From Saccharopolyspora soli (GTDB lineage Bacteria > Actinomycetota > Actinomycetes > Mycobacteriales > Pseudonocardiaceae), in NCBI RefSeq assembly GCF_022678645.1, contig NZ_JALBWV010000070.1, forward strand, positions 1 through 41,512: 41,512 nucleotides of DNA. The letters are read 5' to 3'. This document shows positions 15,480-23,760 of the stretch, one piece after another. Each line of letters starts with the position of its first letter. Position 1 is the stretch's first letter. The position numbers were made by a program, and so were the translations under genes. The notes below the pieces were generated by a model that did no database searches, had not been told where the DNA came from, and saw only the letters and a list, made by a program, of their open reading frames with translations.

Positions 15480-16832
15480 TCAGGCGACCAGCAGTTTCTC
15501 GCCCGTCTGATGCAATTCCCGAGCTTTAGCATAGCCCTCAGTTGTGGCTGCGGCGATATGTTTGAGGTGCAGTTTTGCTGCGAGAACCCCGCCAGGCCGG
15601 TGGGCCATCTCCAATGCAACTGTCCGCCTCAGCATGCGCAGTGCTACTGGTTCGTCGGGGATCGGAGCGAGTCCGAGGCGGGCTCCGGCTGGGGAGTTCA
15701 CCCAGGCGCGGAACCACAGGTAGCGGACTCGGAAGTTGAACCGGGACAGCAGGAGAACACCGTCGCGCGGGTCGTCGTGCAGCTGCTCGAGGAGTTCGAT
15801 CGCGTGGTGGACCGGTTCGATGACGACCCATTCGTCATCGGTGCCGCCGAGGCCCTGGCCTTTGATGATCTTGCTGGCGATGCGGTATCGCTTCAGGCCG
15901 GGGATCGGTTCCTCGACCCGGCGGCAGCCGACCCGCAGTTCCATCAGCTCACTGGCCCGCATTCCGGACGCGCCAGCCAGAACAATGATGGCTGCGGTGC
16001 GGACGATGCCGACCAGGGCGACTGCTTCGGATCGGTGCAGTGGCAGTGTCCAGGGCAGCAGGGTCGCGCCGTCGGCGGTCGGGGCTTCGGCGGCGTTGCG
16101 GCCGAAGATCTTCTCGACTCCGACAGCGTTGAGGGTGTCGATCAGCGGTTTGCGCAGTTCGGGCATCCATTTCGCCCAGAACTGGGCGTAGCCGGCCTGT
16201 CGGGCCAGTGTCCCAGTGGAGACCGGCAGCAGCGGGTCGTTCGCGTCCCAGCCGGCGGTGAGTCTGCGGTTGACGTCGTGTTCTTCGAGCATCGGCAGCG
16301 GTGTGCCGGTCGCCTGGTGGTCGGCCAGCAGCATCTTGATGTCGCTGACCATCGCCGAAGAGCTGTGACGAATGCCGGGGGCTCGGGTGGCCCAGACTCG
16401 GTCGATCTTGCGGATCTGCTTGTTTAGTTCGACAACGTGCGGGCCGAGGATCTGCACCAGGTGCAGGGCCGCGGCGAGCATCGGCTGCAGCACTTCGGTA
16501 GGGACGGCCGATGTCTTGTTTCCTTCACGGCCAGATGGCATTTCGGCGACTGCGGATGCTGTTGCGCCGCCCCAGGGACGCAGGTCTGCTGGAACCCGGT
16601 CGGCGGTGAACAGGTCCCGGTAGTCGACCAGATCGACGATCAACTGTGCGGCTGCGCGGCGGACACCGGCGCTCTGCTCGCCGACGACGGCGCCGTCGGG
16701 GCCGACCACGTAGCGTCGGAACGCCAGGTATTCCTCGCAGAGCGGGGCCTCGAAGTACGTCCGTTCCGGGTCGGTTCGACGTGGCGCCGGAAGCACGTGG
16801 TGCGGGCTGCAGGCCGTTTGCTCGGTCGTCAC
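15480..16832 (-). CDS. Second tyrosine recombinase of the module, short C-terminus
   Basis: 450 aa. Catalytic motifs are GASGMRASELMEL (Arg I), SKIIKGQGLGGTDDEWVV (Lys region), RMLRRTVALEMAHRPGG (box II with Arg but no preceding His) and LKHIAAATTEGYAKA (His and Tyr). This pattern is typical of large actinobacterial integrases, but relatives usually continue further after the Tyr. The protein ends after another 15 residues, so it may be truncated or a shorter subfamily. The GTG start overlaps the stop of the RapZ-like gene (GTGA, 16829-16832). It is first in the recombinase array. Confidence 0.82.
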   Translation of the reverse strand: MTTEQTACSPHHVLPAPRRTDPERTYFEAPLCEEYLAFRRYVVGPDGAVVGEQSAGVRRAAAQLIVDLVDYRDLFTADRVPADLRPWGGATASAVAEMPSGREGNKTSAVPTEVLQPMLAAALHLVQILGPHVVELNKQIRKIDRVWATRAPGIRHSSSAMVSDIKMLLADHQATGTPLPMLEEHDVNRRLTAGWDANDPLLPVSTGTLARQAGYAQFWAKWMPELRKPLIDTLNAVGVEKIFGRNAAEAPTADGATLLPWTLPLHRSEAVALVGIVRTAAIIVLAGASGMRASELMELRVGCRRVEEPIPGLKRYRIASKIIKGQGLGGTDDEWVVIEPVHHAIELLEQLHDDPRDGVLLLSRFNFRVRYLWFRAWVNSPAGARLGLAPIPDEPVALRMLRRTVALEMAHRPGGVLAAKLHLKHIAAATTEGYAKARELHQTGEKLLVA

Positions 16833-17242
16833 AACGCCCTCCGCACCGGCTCATTGATGTGGTGGTGCTTGACCAGCACCCCATGCCCAGCAAGCCGGAT
16901 TCGTTCCGCAACCGCCTCGCTGATCGCCACACTCCGGTGCCGCCCGCCCTGGCACGACAGCCCAATCCGCACCGGCCGGGACGACGGCGCGCTGACGAGC
17001 AGCGCCCGCGCCGCGCCGACAAGGTGCTCGACCAAGCCCTGCGCACCCGGCGTGGCCAGGACATGCGCTCGTACGTCCAGTTCCCGGCCGGTCGACTCGC
17101 GCATCTCCGGCGAGACATGCGGGTCCCGAATGAAGTCCCGCAGATCGACCACCAGGTCGTAGCAGCCCGGCACGCCGTGCAGGTGCCCAAAAGATTCAAC
17201 ATGGACAGTCACATTCCCCTCCACAGCAAGAGAAATCTCCAT
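16829..17242 (-). CDS. RapZ C-terminal-domain protein
   Basis: ATG 17242 (MEISLAVEGNVTVHVESFGH) is chosen over an upstream TTG because a GGGAAGG ribosome site stands 5 bases before it. The ~137-aa protein matches the stand-alone RapZ C-terminal domain common in actinobacteria: VESFGHLHGVPG, VVDLRDFIRDPHV, LATPGAQGLVEHL and IGLSCQGGRHRSVAISEAVA. In enterobacteria this domain of RapZ senses GlcN6P and binds small RNA; actinobacterial single-domain versions are uncharacterised. The phosphate-binding CQGGRHRSV loop is intact. It follows the damaged HIT gene by 11 bases, and the integrase overlaps its stop. Confidence 0.8.
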   Translation of the reverse strand: MEISLAVEGNVTVHVESFGHLHGVPGCYDLVVDLRDFIRDPHVSPEMRESTGRELDVRAHVLATPGAQGLVEHLVGAARALLVSAPSSRPVRIGLSCQGGRHRSVAISEAVAERIRLAGHGVLVKHHHINEPVRRAL

Positions 17243-17253
17243 TGCCTTCCCGC

Positions 17254-17709
17254 TCAACGCTGAACCTCGCGGTCTCGAAGATGCAACGCCGAATCAATGT
17301 GCGCGACACCCCGGCGAGAACTGTCGGACACCAAGCAGTGGGGATGCGAGCTGCGACAGTGCACGACAGGTTTCTGACCCCGAGGAAAGGTTTGTGTCGC
17401 TGCGGTGCCGCGGCTGGTGATGATGTTCGCCGCGTCGTGCTCGCCCATCAGCTCGGCGGCGCAGGCCATCGTGCGCGCTGACACTGCGGGATCGACGCTG
17501 GCGTCGACGACATGCGTGCGGGGGATGACCAGCAGGTGGCCGTCGTTCACACCGCCGCGAGGGCGGATGGCGACGACCTCGCGGCGGTGGCGGTCGCCGC
17601 AGAGAAACGCGATCCACCGTCGTGCACTCCACCAGGGCGGCCTCCAGCGCCGCACGAACGTAGCTGGAGCTTCCCCTGTCACGATGTCGCAGAACACGCA
17701 GTTGTTCAT
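17254..17709 (-). pseudogene. HIT-family gene with internal insertion and lost active-site end
   Basis: Start ATG 17709 (MNNCVFCDIVTGEAPATF) follows a GGAG site. The zinc/CxxC start and GHLLVIPRTHV are typical. Between VRRW and VAIRPRGG there are ~23 extra residues (RPPWWSARRWIAFLCG and more) absent from the HIT domain at 5951-6363. After ANIITSRGTAATQT the family continues with HxHxHxxP, but here the sequence becomes FPRGQKPVVHCRSS and ends without any HxHxH triad. The protein would lack the catalytic histidines. It lies between the second EEP gene and the RapZ-like gene and is likely the inactivated member of that operon. Confidence 0.68.
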
Positions 17710-17730
17710 GGTCAGCACTCCGGAGTCCGG

Positions 17731-17820
17731 TCAACAGGTCTGTGGCGCCTGCCCTCGCAGCCGGGGGCGATGACGCGGGGATGGGCCGTGCCGGTAGCCG
17801 AAGGAGATCAGACGGATCGT
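17731..17820 (-). pseudogene. Possible remnant of a second RapZ-type domain (N-terminal strand)
   Basis: The minus strand reads TIRLISFGYRHGPSPRH before a stop at 17731. This closely resembles the first strand of the RapZ C-terminal family (VxSFGYxHGPAP). Nothing else of the domain follows before the HIT gene. It may be the scar of a duplication or deletion that also damaged HIT. The match is short, hence the modest confidence. Confidence 0.4.
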
Positions 17821-17918
17821 GCGTCCTGGTGACGTAGAGGCGGATCCGTTTCTGGTCCGGTTCTCGGGGTCGGTGGCCGGGTGAGAGTCGATGGGGTCCA
17901 CGCTGTGGCTCTTTTCGT

Positions 17919-18827
17919 TCAGTGATGTGGTTGGTGGGCGGGGGTGATGGTGTAGGTGCCGTACACGTAGGCGTGGTCGGAGATGTCGCGGGGTGGTTGG
18001 CGTACGTGGTAGGTGAGCACTGCGGTGGTGGGGAAGCCGGTGGAGCGGAAGATGCGGTCGATGCGGAGGTTGCTGCCGTCGTGGGTGGTGACGGTGGGGG
18101 CGTCGGCTTCTTCGCCCATGTCGAGATAGCCGCCGGTACCGCCGGCTTGGTGGCGGAGTTTGTCGAGTTGACGGGTATCGATCTCCCACCGGCCGGTGGC
18201 CGTGTTGTAGTAGCCCTTTTGTTCCAATTTGTGGAGTTCGCCGCGTTGTTCGCAGTGGGTCTGCCAGTCGGGCAGATGTTCCTGCTCCCAGCTGGAGGTG
18301 GCGTTGAAGTCGCCGAGCAGCAGGGTTTTGTTGTGGGGGCCGCCGAGGGTGAGGAGACGGTTGGCGGCGCGGTTGAAGGCTTCGCGGCCTTCACCGCCGG
18401 GCCAGTGCTCGCAGCACACCAGGACGTCGTGACCGTAGATATCGACTTCCGCGAAGCCGGCAAGCCTCCGGCTGCGGCCGAGTTGGATGCTGGGGTCGTA
18501 CCAGCCCAGCGGCCGGACTTTCGCAGTATTGACCAACAACAGGTGATGGCTGTTGGCGTGACCCGATAGTCCTTGGGAGGCGAACAACGGTTCGTACCAG
18601 CCCTGATCGAGATGGCGGGCCAAGACATCGGTGAGGCGGCGCCGCAGCACGTACTGCCCGTCGTCGAGGCAGTGGGTTGCTTCGGGCAGCGCCAGAATGT
18701 CCGGCGGGATCGGAGTCTGCTCCAGCAGGAAATCCAGCGCGGCGTCGAGGCGATGGTGGCCGTGGCCGCGTTGCCAGCCGAGATGATCGATGTTGAACGT
18801 CCCTACACGCAAGGTCAGTCCTGCCAC
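17919..18827 (-). CDS. Endonuclease/exonuclease/phosphatase (EEP) family enzyme B
   Basis: 302 aa, GTG start with AAAGGGA 7 bases upstream. Motifs of the DNase I/IMPase-like EEP fold are in order: VGTFNIDHLGW (Asn), DILALPEATHC (metal-binding Glu), LLLGDFNATSSW (GDFN), LRIDRIFRS and DISDHAYVYGTY (SDH). No signal peptide is seen, so it is cytosolic. Such enzymes hydrolyse phosphodiester or phosphomonoester bonds in nucleic acids, nucleotides, inositol phosphates or lipids. It follows a related EEP gene with a 78-base gap. The two share fold but only limited sequence, so they may act on successive intermediates. Confidence 0.85.
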   Translation of the reverse strand: MAGLTLRVGTFNIDHLGWQRGHGHHRLDAALDFLLEQTPIPPDILALPEATHCLDDGQYVLRRRLTDVLARHLDQGWYEPLFASQGLSGHANSHHLLLVNTAKVRPLGWYDPSIQLGRSRRLAGFAEVDIYGHDVLVCCEHWPGGEGREAFNRAANRLLTLGGPHNKTLLLGDFNATSSWEQEHLPDWQTHCEQRGELHKLEQKGYYNTATGRWEIDTRQLDKLRHQAGGTGGYLDMGEEADAPTVTTHDGSNLRIDRIFRSTGFPTTAVLTYHVRQPPRDISDHAYVYGTYTITPAHQPHH

Positions 18828-18905
18828 ACCATGTCCCTTTCTGTCTCCCGTGGTCTATTCGTGGTGGTGGGTGTGCGGCACCCGCGCACGGTGTGCGGGG
18901 TGGGG

Positions 18906-19814
18906 TTAGAGGTCGAGGGTGAGGGAGATCCGGCGGTGACTGGAGGGTGGGCGCTGCGGATCGGCGGGGAGGCGGACGCGGTAGTCGGTGACCGCGTCGG
19001 TGAGGGCGTCGTTGACCAAGAACCGGTCCAAGGTCATCGGCCCGAACGCTGCGGGGCTGGGGTTGACCGTCGGCGTGTAATCGCCGACGAGTTCGGCAAC
19101 ATCAAGGAATCCTGCGCCGCCGACCCGCCGGCCGGTGGGCTCATGCCACACGCCGAGCAGCCGGTCCAACGGCTCGGTGTCGCACACCGGTCGCGCCGTG
19201 CCGTCGGTGTCGATCTCGGGGGGAAACCGGGTTTTGGACATGTGCCGCCACGACGGGGTCTGGTCGAAGTTGGTGACCCTCCAGTGTGGACCGGAAGGGT
19301 GTGAGTTGAAGTCCCCGGCGATGAGGCATGGGGTAGCGGGGTTGGCCCAGGGGCGCAGGGTTTCGGCGTCGTGGATGCGCGCGATGTGGGAGCGGACGTC
19401 GAAATGCACCGCGATCAGATAGCGGCGCTGCGTGCTGCCGGGCAGGGTGAAGACCAGCAGATTCGACCGAGCGGTGAAGTGGTCGGGCTCATGCCCGGAG
19501 TACCAGTGCCGCACGGTCACCGTCTGCGGGTCGACGTACACCACCGGTGCCAGCGGGCCGCGGCCCCCGGTGAGGGTGCCTGGTAGGGGTGTGTAGGCGC
19601 GTCCTCCGGCTTCGCGCATCGCCGCGGCAGCTCCGAACGCTCCGGCGCCTCCGTTATGGGAGTAGAACGCGCCCTCGCACAGCACCAGGATGTCTGGCCA
19701 GTCGTCGTGCATGGCGTCGACGAGGCCGGAGAAGTCGTAGTCGCCGCGGGCGCCGTCCAGGCCGCCGCGCAAGCCTCCGCAGTCGAGGTTGAATTCAGCC
19801 ACGCGCAGTTCCAT
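18906..19814 (-). CDS. Endonuclease/exonuclease/phosphatase (EEP) family enzyme A
   Basis: 302 aa from ATG 19814 (MELRVAEFNLDCGGLRGG). An in-frame extension to 20021 exists, but AAGGAG upstream and overlap with the preceding stop (TGATG) favour this start. EEP motifs: AEFNLDCGG, DILVLCEGAFY (Glu), LIAGDFNSHPSG (GDFN), LDRFLVNDAL and a C-terminal SSHRRISLTL with Ser-His in place of SDH. The Asp missing from the last box is unusual for a catalytic EEP enzyme. It is coupled to the CE15-like esterase. Confidence 0.82.
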   Translation of the reverse strand: MELRVAEFNLDCGGLRGGLDGARGDYDFSGLVDAMHDDWPDILVLCEGAFYSHNGGAGAFGAAAAMREAGGRAYTPLPGTLTGGRGPLAPVVYVDPQTVTVRHWYSGHEPDHFTARSNLLVFTLPGSTQRRYLIAVHFDVRSHIARIHDAETLRPWANPATPCLIAGDFNSHPSGPHWRVTNFDQTPSWRHMSKTRFPPEIDTDGTARPVCDTEPLDRLLGVWHEPTGRRVGGAGFLDVAELVGDYTPTVNPSPAAFGPMTLDRFLVNDALTDAVTDYRVRLPADPQRPPSSHRRISLTLDL

Positions 19815-21049
19815 CAGGTGGTGGTCTCCTTTGCAAGACAGGTGTCGGCGGCGGTAGTGAACTGGTCCCAGTCCCAGGCGGTGAGATCCCGCTGGCCGCA
19901 CCGTCGGTGGTAGCTCAGGCGTCCATGGAGCGGCCGGTCGGGTGGTGTATGGGGGAGGGCGTCGCCGGTGAGAAGTGCGTAGACGCTGGCGGCGTGGCGC
20001 AGGGCGAGGTAATCCCCGCACGGATCGCCTCGCCCGTCGTCACCGGTGTTGGCGACATAGAGCGGACGGGGCGCGATCAGGGATAAAAGGTGTTGGTCGA
20101 TGGGCAGGGCGTGGTCCCGGTCGGCGGAGGACGTGGCGCGGGCGCAGAACCAGTGCGGGCGGACGTGGGCCAGGGTGTGCCGGCGTTCCCCGGCGGTGCG
20201 GCGACCCAGCGAGGCTCCTGCGTGCTCTGGGTTGGTGGCGATGCACATCGCGATCCGCGGGTCCTGCGCTGCCGCCCACAGCGTCGGTGTCGCCATCCGG
20301 GACTGCCCGACAGTGATGCGACGGGCGTCGAGGGCCGGTACGGATTCCAGGAAGTCCACGACGTGGGAGAGCCCCCATGCCCACGCGCCGATCGCCCCGC
20401 AGTCCTCGGCGCGGCGTCCGCCCAGCGGGCGCAGTAGCGGATGCCCCGTACAGGCTTGGCGCTGGAACTCGACCGGGTCGTCGGGGGCGATGTCATCGGC
20501 GTAGACGGTGGCGACCGCATACCCGCGGCGCAGCAGGCCCTCGATCGGCCACTGGTGCGCGGCGCTCCCGCGCGCCGCGTCGGTGGCCCGGTGGTTCACT
20601 ACGCCGGGCCCGGCGGGCACCCACCTGGTTGCCAACGCGATCCCGGGGTCGGGGTGCACCGTGTGGTTTCCCCGATTGTTGAACGCCAGGAAGCACGGCA
20701 CCGGCTGCGGTGTTGTGTTGGGCAGGTACACCAGCACGCTGATCGGCCGCTGCCCGAGGTGTCCGGAGACCTGCACGCGGGTGGCCGCCGCGCCGAGGGC
20801 AGAGTGGTCGAGCGAACAGAGCGTGAACCGCACCGACGGCGGCTCGGCCGGGAGATGCCCGTAGACGTGGTAGCGGACGAGGTCCAGGATTTCCTGGCGC
20901 CGCCGCGGCCACCCTGCCCGGTCGACCACGTCGCCCTGCCCGGTGCGCAGCGGGTCGGGCACCGTGCCGGTGGGGATCGACGCGTCGTCCCAGGCATCGG
21001 ACAGGTCGGGATGGCTGCACGGGTCGTGCGATGCGGCACGCTGGGTCAC
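19814..21049 (-). CDS. CE15/glucuronoyl-esterase-like alpha/beta hydrolase
   Basis: 411 aa, GTG start preceded by the strong site GAGGAGGT. Landmarks of CE15-type esterases: WPRRRQEILDLVRYHVYGHL, FLAFNNRGNHTV, GAIGAWAWGLSHVVDFLE, a nucleophile loop VGQSRMATPTLW, IATNPEHAGASL, LIAPRPLYVANTGDD and a late LSYHRR histidine. The usual loop is GHSRxGK; here it is GQSRMAT and lacks the Lys. No signal peptide is seen, whereas classical glucuronoyl esterases are secreted and act on lignin-hemicellulose esters. A cytosolic version between nucleotide-type enzymes more likely hydrolyses a small-molecule uronate or acyl ester (inference). Confidence 0.78.
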   Translation of the reverse strand: MTQRAASHDPCSHPDLSDAWDDASIPTGTVPDPLRTGQGDVVDRAGWPRRRQEILDLVRYHVYGHLPAEPPSVRFTLCSLDHSALGAAATRVQVSGHLGQRPISVLVYLPNTTPQPVPCFLAFNNRGNHTVHPDPGIALATRWVPAGPGVVNHRATDAARGSAAHQWPIEGLLRRGYAVATVYADDIAPDDPVEFQRQACTGHPLLRPLGGRRAEDCGAIGAWAWGLSHVVDFLESVPALDARRITVGQSRMATPTLWAAAQDPRIAMCIATNPEHAGASLGRRTAGERRHTLAHVRPHWFCARATSSADRDHALPIDQHLLSLIAPRPLYVANTGDDGRGDPCGDYLALRHAASVYALLTGDALPHTPPDRPLHGRLSYHRRCGQRDLTAWDWDQFTTAADTCLAKETTT

Positions 21050-21304
21050 CGGCCACCTCCTCGGAAACGGTTGTATGTCAGGGGTTGTCGAGCTCTCACC
21101 ACGGATCGAATGTTCGGCGAGAGCCGGTTAGAGCGGCCAGAGGTCGATGTGGCAGTCCGCCCGGTCGCCGTCGGTGGCGGCGAGGACGGCGGGCCGGGCC
21201 ATCCGGGGTGGATTCGTGGCGGCGTGAAGTTCGCGTGTGGCGGCACGACGCGGCGAAGGTTCGTGCGTGCGGTGGGACTCACGTGGCAGGGTCGGGTGGT
21301 GGGG

Positions 21305-21532
21305 TCATGGTCGCTCGTTGGTACGGGGTAGGAGGTCGGTGGCGTCGGGGTCGGTGTCTGCCTTGCGGGTGTGGGCCCAGCGGCGTTGCGCCGGGCTGAA
21401 CTCGTGAGGTGGGTAAGACGGCTGGTTGATGCTCCGGCGGCGTCGACGCCACAGCACCAGCACCACGGTCACGACGGCGCACCCCACCACCCCGGCGAGG
21501 CCGGCCAGACCCCAGAGGATCACGGTGACCAC
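21305..21532 (-). CDS. Small single-pass membrane protein
   Basis: 75 aa. One hydrophobic segment (VILWGLAGLAGVVGCAVVTV, then VLVLW) is followed by RRRRRS and a polar Arg/Pro-rich tail, so the C-terminus is probably cytoplasmic. It begins 9 bases after the HAD-Nudix stop, suggesting co-transcription. No recognised domain. It could anchor an enzyme of the cluster. Confidence 0.6.
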   Translation of the reverse strand: MVTVILWGLAGLAGVVGCAVVTVVLVLWRRRRRSINQPSYPPHEFSPAQRRWAHTRKADTDPDATDLLPRTNERP

Positions 21533-21541
21533 GGCCCGGGT

Positions 21542-22678
21542 TCACCGACCGATGACGGAGGAGCCGAGGACGGCGGCCAGGACCGTGGCGTCGCCAGCCG
21601 GGCCCGCGAACAACAGGGAGGCGGCCCGCTCCGGCGAAACCCAGCGGTGGCGGTCGAGTTCGGAGTCCCGGCGCCGCGGCTCGGTGGACGAGTCGCAGTG
21701 AACGGGGAACGCGACCACGACGCTCGCCCGCCGGTCGCCATCCGGGGGAAGCACGCGCCACACAGCTCTCGCCGCATCACACCGCACCACGACCCCGAGC
21801 TCTTCGGCCACCTCGCGCTCGGCGGCATCCTCCGGTTGGTCTCCGGGGCGGACACCGCCGCCGGGCAGATGCCACGTCGGCTCGTTCTGGTGCCCGTCTT
21901 CGGGTGCGTGCACGATGAGCACGTCGCCGTGTTCGTTGGTCGCGACGACCACAGCTCGCAGCGGATGATCCCGTGGTTGGGGTGCACGGGAGCCGCAGAT
22001 CGCCCAGTTCCGCAGCATCGGCCGCGCGTCTCGCAGCGTCGCAGCGGTGCGGACTTCGTCGGGGAGAGGAGCATTGTAGTGGGGCAGGGGCTGCGGCGAC
22101 AGCCACACGGCCCGCGCGCCGACCGCGCGGGCTCCGGCGATGTCGATATCCCACCGGTCACCGACCACGGTCATCTTTTTGGTGGCGACCCGGTAGCGCG
22201 TGGCGAGCCAGTGAAACACCGCGGGTGAGGGTTTGGCGGCGCCGATTTCGTAGCTGGCGTGCACGCCGTGCAGCCGCGGCCCCATGACCGTCCGGAACCA
22301 CCGCACCTGCGTGGAGTCGAAGCGTGACACATTGGACAGTGCGACCATCCGCACCCCCAGCCGCGCTAGCGAGTCCACGACCTCCAGGGCGCCGTCACAC
22401 AATTCCAGTGGTGGGCTTTCGTATTCGGTCAGTATGTGTGGGTCGATCTGCAGTCGTGCCGCCACGGTGTCGCACAGGTGCGGGGTGATTTCCGGTGCCG
22501 TGTTGAGCACCGCACGGCATACCTCGACCACCTCCTCCGACGGCAGCGGAGAAGCCTGCACGAGACGCCGAGTGAGGCTGAATCCGCCAGACTCCGGCTG
22601 TGCCAGCGTGCCGCCCACGTCGAACACCACCAACATGTCCCACCCGGCGACCCCGGCCATTCGCTGAAATAGACGCAC
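21542..22678 (-). CDS. HAD phosphatase-Nudix hydrolase fusion
   Basis: 378 aa. Residues ~15-225 are a HAD-superfamily hydrolase: FDVGGTLA (motif I; the first nucleophile-region Asp is present and the second is Gly-shifted), ALSNVSR (motif II), KPSPAVF (motif III Lys) and VVGDRWDIDIAGARAVG (motif IV). Residues ~240-375 are a Nudix domain: LPGGGVRPGDQPEDAAEREV, then AEELG, with Asp in place of the first Glu of the box. HAD enzymes remove phosphates; Nudix enzymes cleave NDP-X compounds. The fusion suggests sequential hydrolysis of a nucleotide-linked intermediate to the free product. A later start at ATG 22636 (MLVVFDVGG) is also plausible. Confidence 0.83.
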   Translation of the reverse strand: MRLFQRMAGVAGWDMLVVFDVGGTLAQPESGGFSLTRRLVQASPLPSEEVVEVCRAVLNTAPEITPHLCDTVAARLQIDPHILTEYESPPLELCDGALEVVDSLARLGVRMVALSNVSRFDSTQVRWFRTVMGPRLHGVHASYEIGAAKPSPAVFHWLATRYRVATKKMTVVGDRWDIDIAGARAVGARAVWLSPQPLPHYNAPLPDEVRTAATLRDARPMLRNWAICGSRAPQPRDHPLRAVVVATNEHGDVLIVHAPEDGHQNEPTWHLPGGGVRPGDQPEDAAEREVAEELGVVVRCDAARAVWRVLPPDGDRRASVVVAFPVHCDSSTEPRRRDSELDRHRWVSPERAASLLFAGPAGDATVLAAVLGSSVIGR

Positions 22679-22890
22679 GTATCACTCACTTTCTCGAATC
22701 ACCTGAAAAGCCAAAAGGAATTGCTTACTGCCTCCGGCCCTCTTCGCTTCCGCGAACGACCTGTTGGGCGTGAACGGTAACGGGTCGCGCGTGCGATGTT
22801 CTCCGCCATAAACATCAGGCCCCCTGGGCCGCAGCGAACGCGACCACGAAGCGAGCTCCCGAAGCGAAGCACGGGGTGCGCACCTTCTGG

Positions 22891-23760
22891 TTATCTTGGC
22901 TCGCCGAGATTGGCCGCAGCCTGCCGCGCGAGGTTCTGGGTAGTCGCCTCGTGCTCGGCTTGTGGAAGGTAGTCGTTGCGGAAGCCGCGAGTTCCCCATC
23001 CGCGGTATTCGACTGTGATGTGGGCGTTCGCACGGCGGAAATCGACGGTGGCGACCTGGCTACCGGATGCCGGGTCCGGTCTGCCCGGTCGGAAGCCGTG
23101 CCGGGACTCATCACCGATCACATCCGACGGCTCGTCTGAAACATCGTCGGCGTGCCTCTTCGTCCGGTACCCGTCCTCCGCGCCGTGGATGTCCGGGTCG
23201 CCGTCCTCGCTCACCGACACGAGGACGGTCACGCGGATCAACGCGTTCGCCGGAGGACTTCCCCATCGGGGCGGGTGGAACGACTCCCATTCGCAGGTGC
23301 TGGACCGGGTCGTGTCGGTGTCGCCTGTCGTGGCGGTGTTCGGAAACTGGACGGCCTCCGGACCGAGCTGCTCGACGATGCTGTGCTCCCGTAGCAGCGA
23401 GCAGGCACCTGGATCGTCGCGGTATCCCTTCGCAGGCGGCGAGCACGACGCGAGGAGCACGGCCATCTCAGCGAACAGCACGCCGAACCGGATGCTGCGC
23501 CGACCGACTTCGTGTGCCCTCAGCGTGCTCGGTCGGCCGAGCTCGTGGAGCTGGTCGGTGACGGGACGATCGCGGGGCGCAGTCTGGAACTCGGTGCTGT
23601 CCACCGACTTGTCGGTCGGAGGAGCGCCTTCTTCCGTCATCCCGCGCGTGCAGTGGGTGAGCAGTGCAGCGCTGGCCAGCAGCGCGAATACCAAGTACAG
23701 CACCACGGTCCTTCCGTGACAGCTGCACCGCCTGGTCCGCGCTTGGGTTCGCGCGAACAC
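22891..23760 (-). CDS. Probable lipoprotein, unknown function (start uncertain)
   Basis: The C-terminal ~190 residues form a soluble domain with ACSLLREHSIVEQLGP and two cysteines (ACSLL, STCEWES), a layout like small actinobacterial DUF3558-type lipoproteins. Before it is a lipobox-like segment, EMAVLLASCSPP (Cys at ~105). The frame also extends to an upstream hydrophobic stretch (VVLYLVFALLASAALLTHC) that looks like a second signal sequence. Either two lipoprotein starts are joined or the true start is inside. No good ribosome site settles this. It precedes a 209-bp gap to the HAD-Nudix gene. Confidence 0.5.
   Translation of the reverse strand: MFARTQARTRRCSCHGRTVVLYLVFALLASAALLTHCTRGMTEEGAPPTDKSVDSTEFQTAPRDRPVTDQLHELGRPSTLRAHEVGRRSIRFGVLFAEMAVLLASCSPPAKGYRDDPGACSLLREHSIVEQLGPEAVQFPNTATTGDTDTTRSSTCEWESFHPPRWGSPPANALIRVTVLVSVSEDGDPDIHGAEDGYRTKRHADDVSDEPSDVIGDESRHGFRPGRPDPASGSQVATVDFRRANAHITVEYRGWGTRGFRNDYLPQAEHEATTQNLARQAAANLGEPR

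Noticed and set aside
17294..18628. 444-codon minus-strand frame across HIT and the EEP gene
   Set aside because: Thr/Pro/Ser-rich shadow; EEP and HIT motifs lie in other frames.
21046..21282. 78-aa frame between the small membrane protein and the CE15 esterase, with GTGA overlap
   Set aside because: Spacing fits an operon gene, but the product is Pro/Arg/Thr-rich low complexity typical of an off-frame reading, and the esterase has its own strong ribosome site there.
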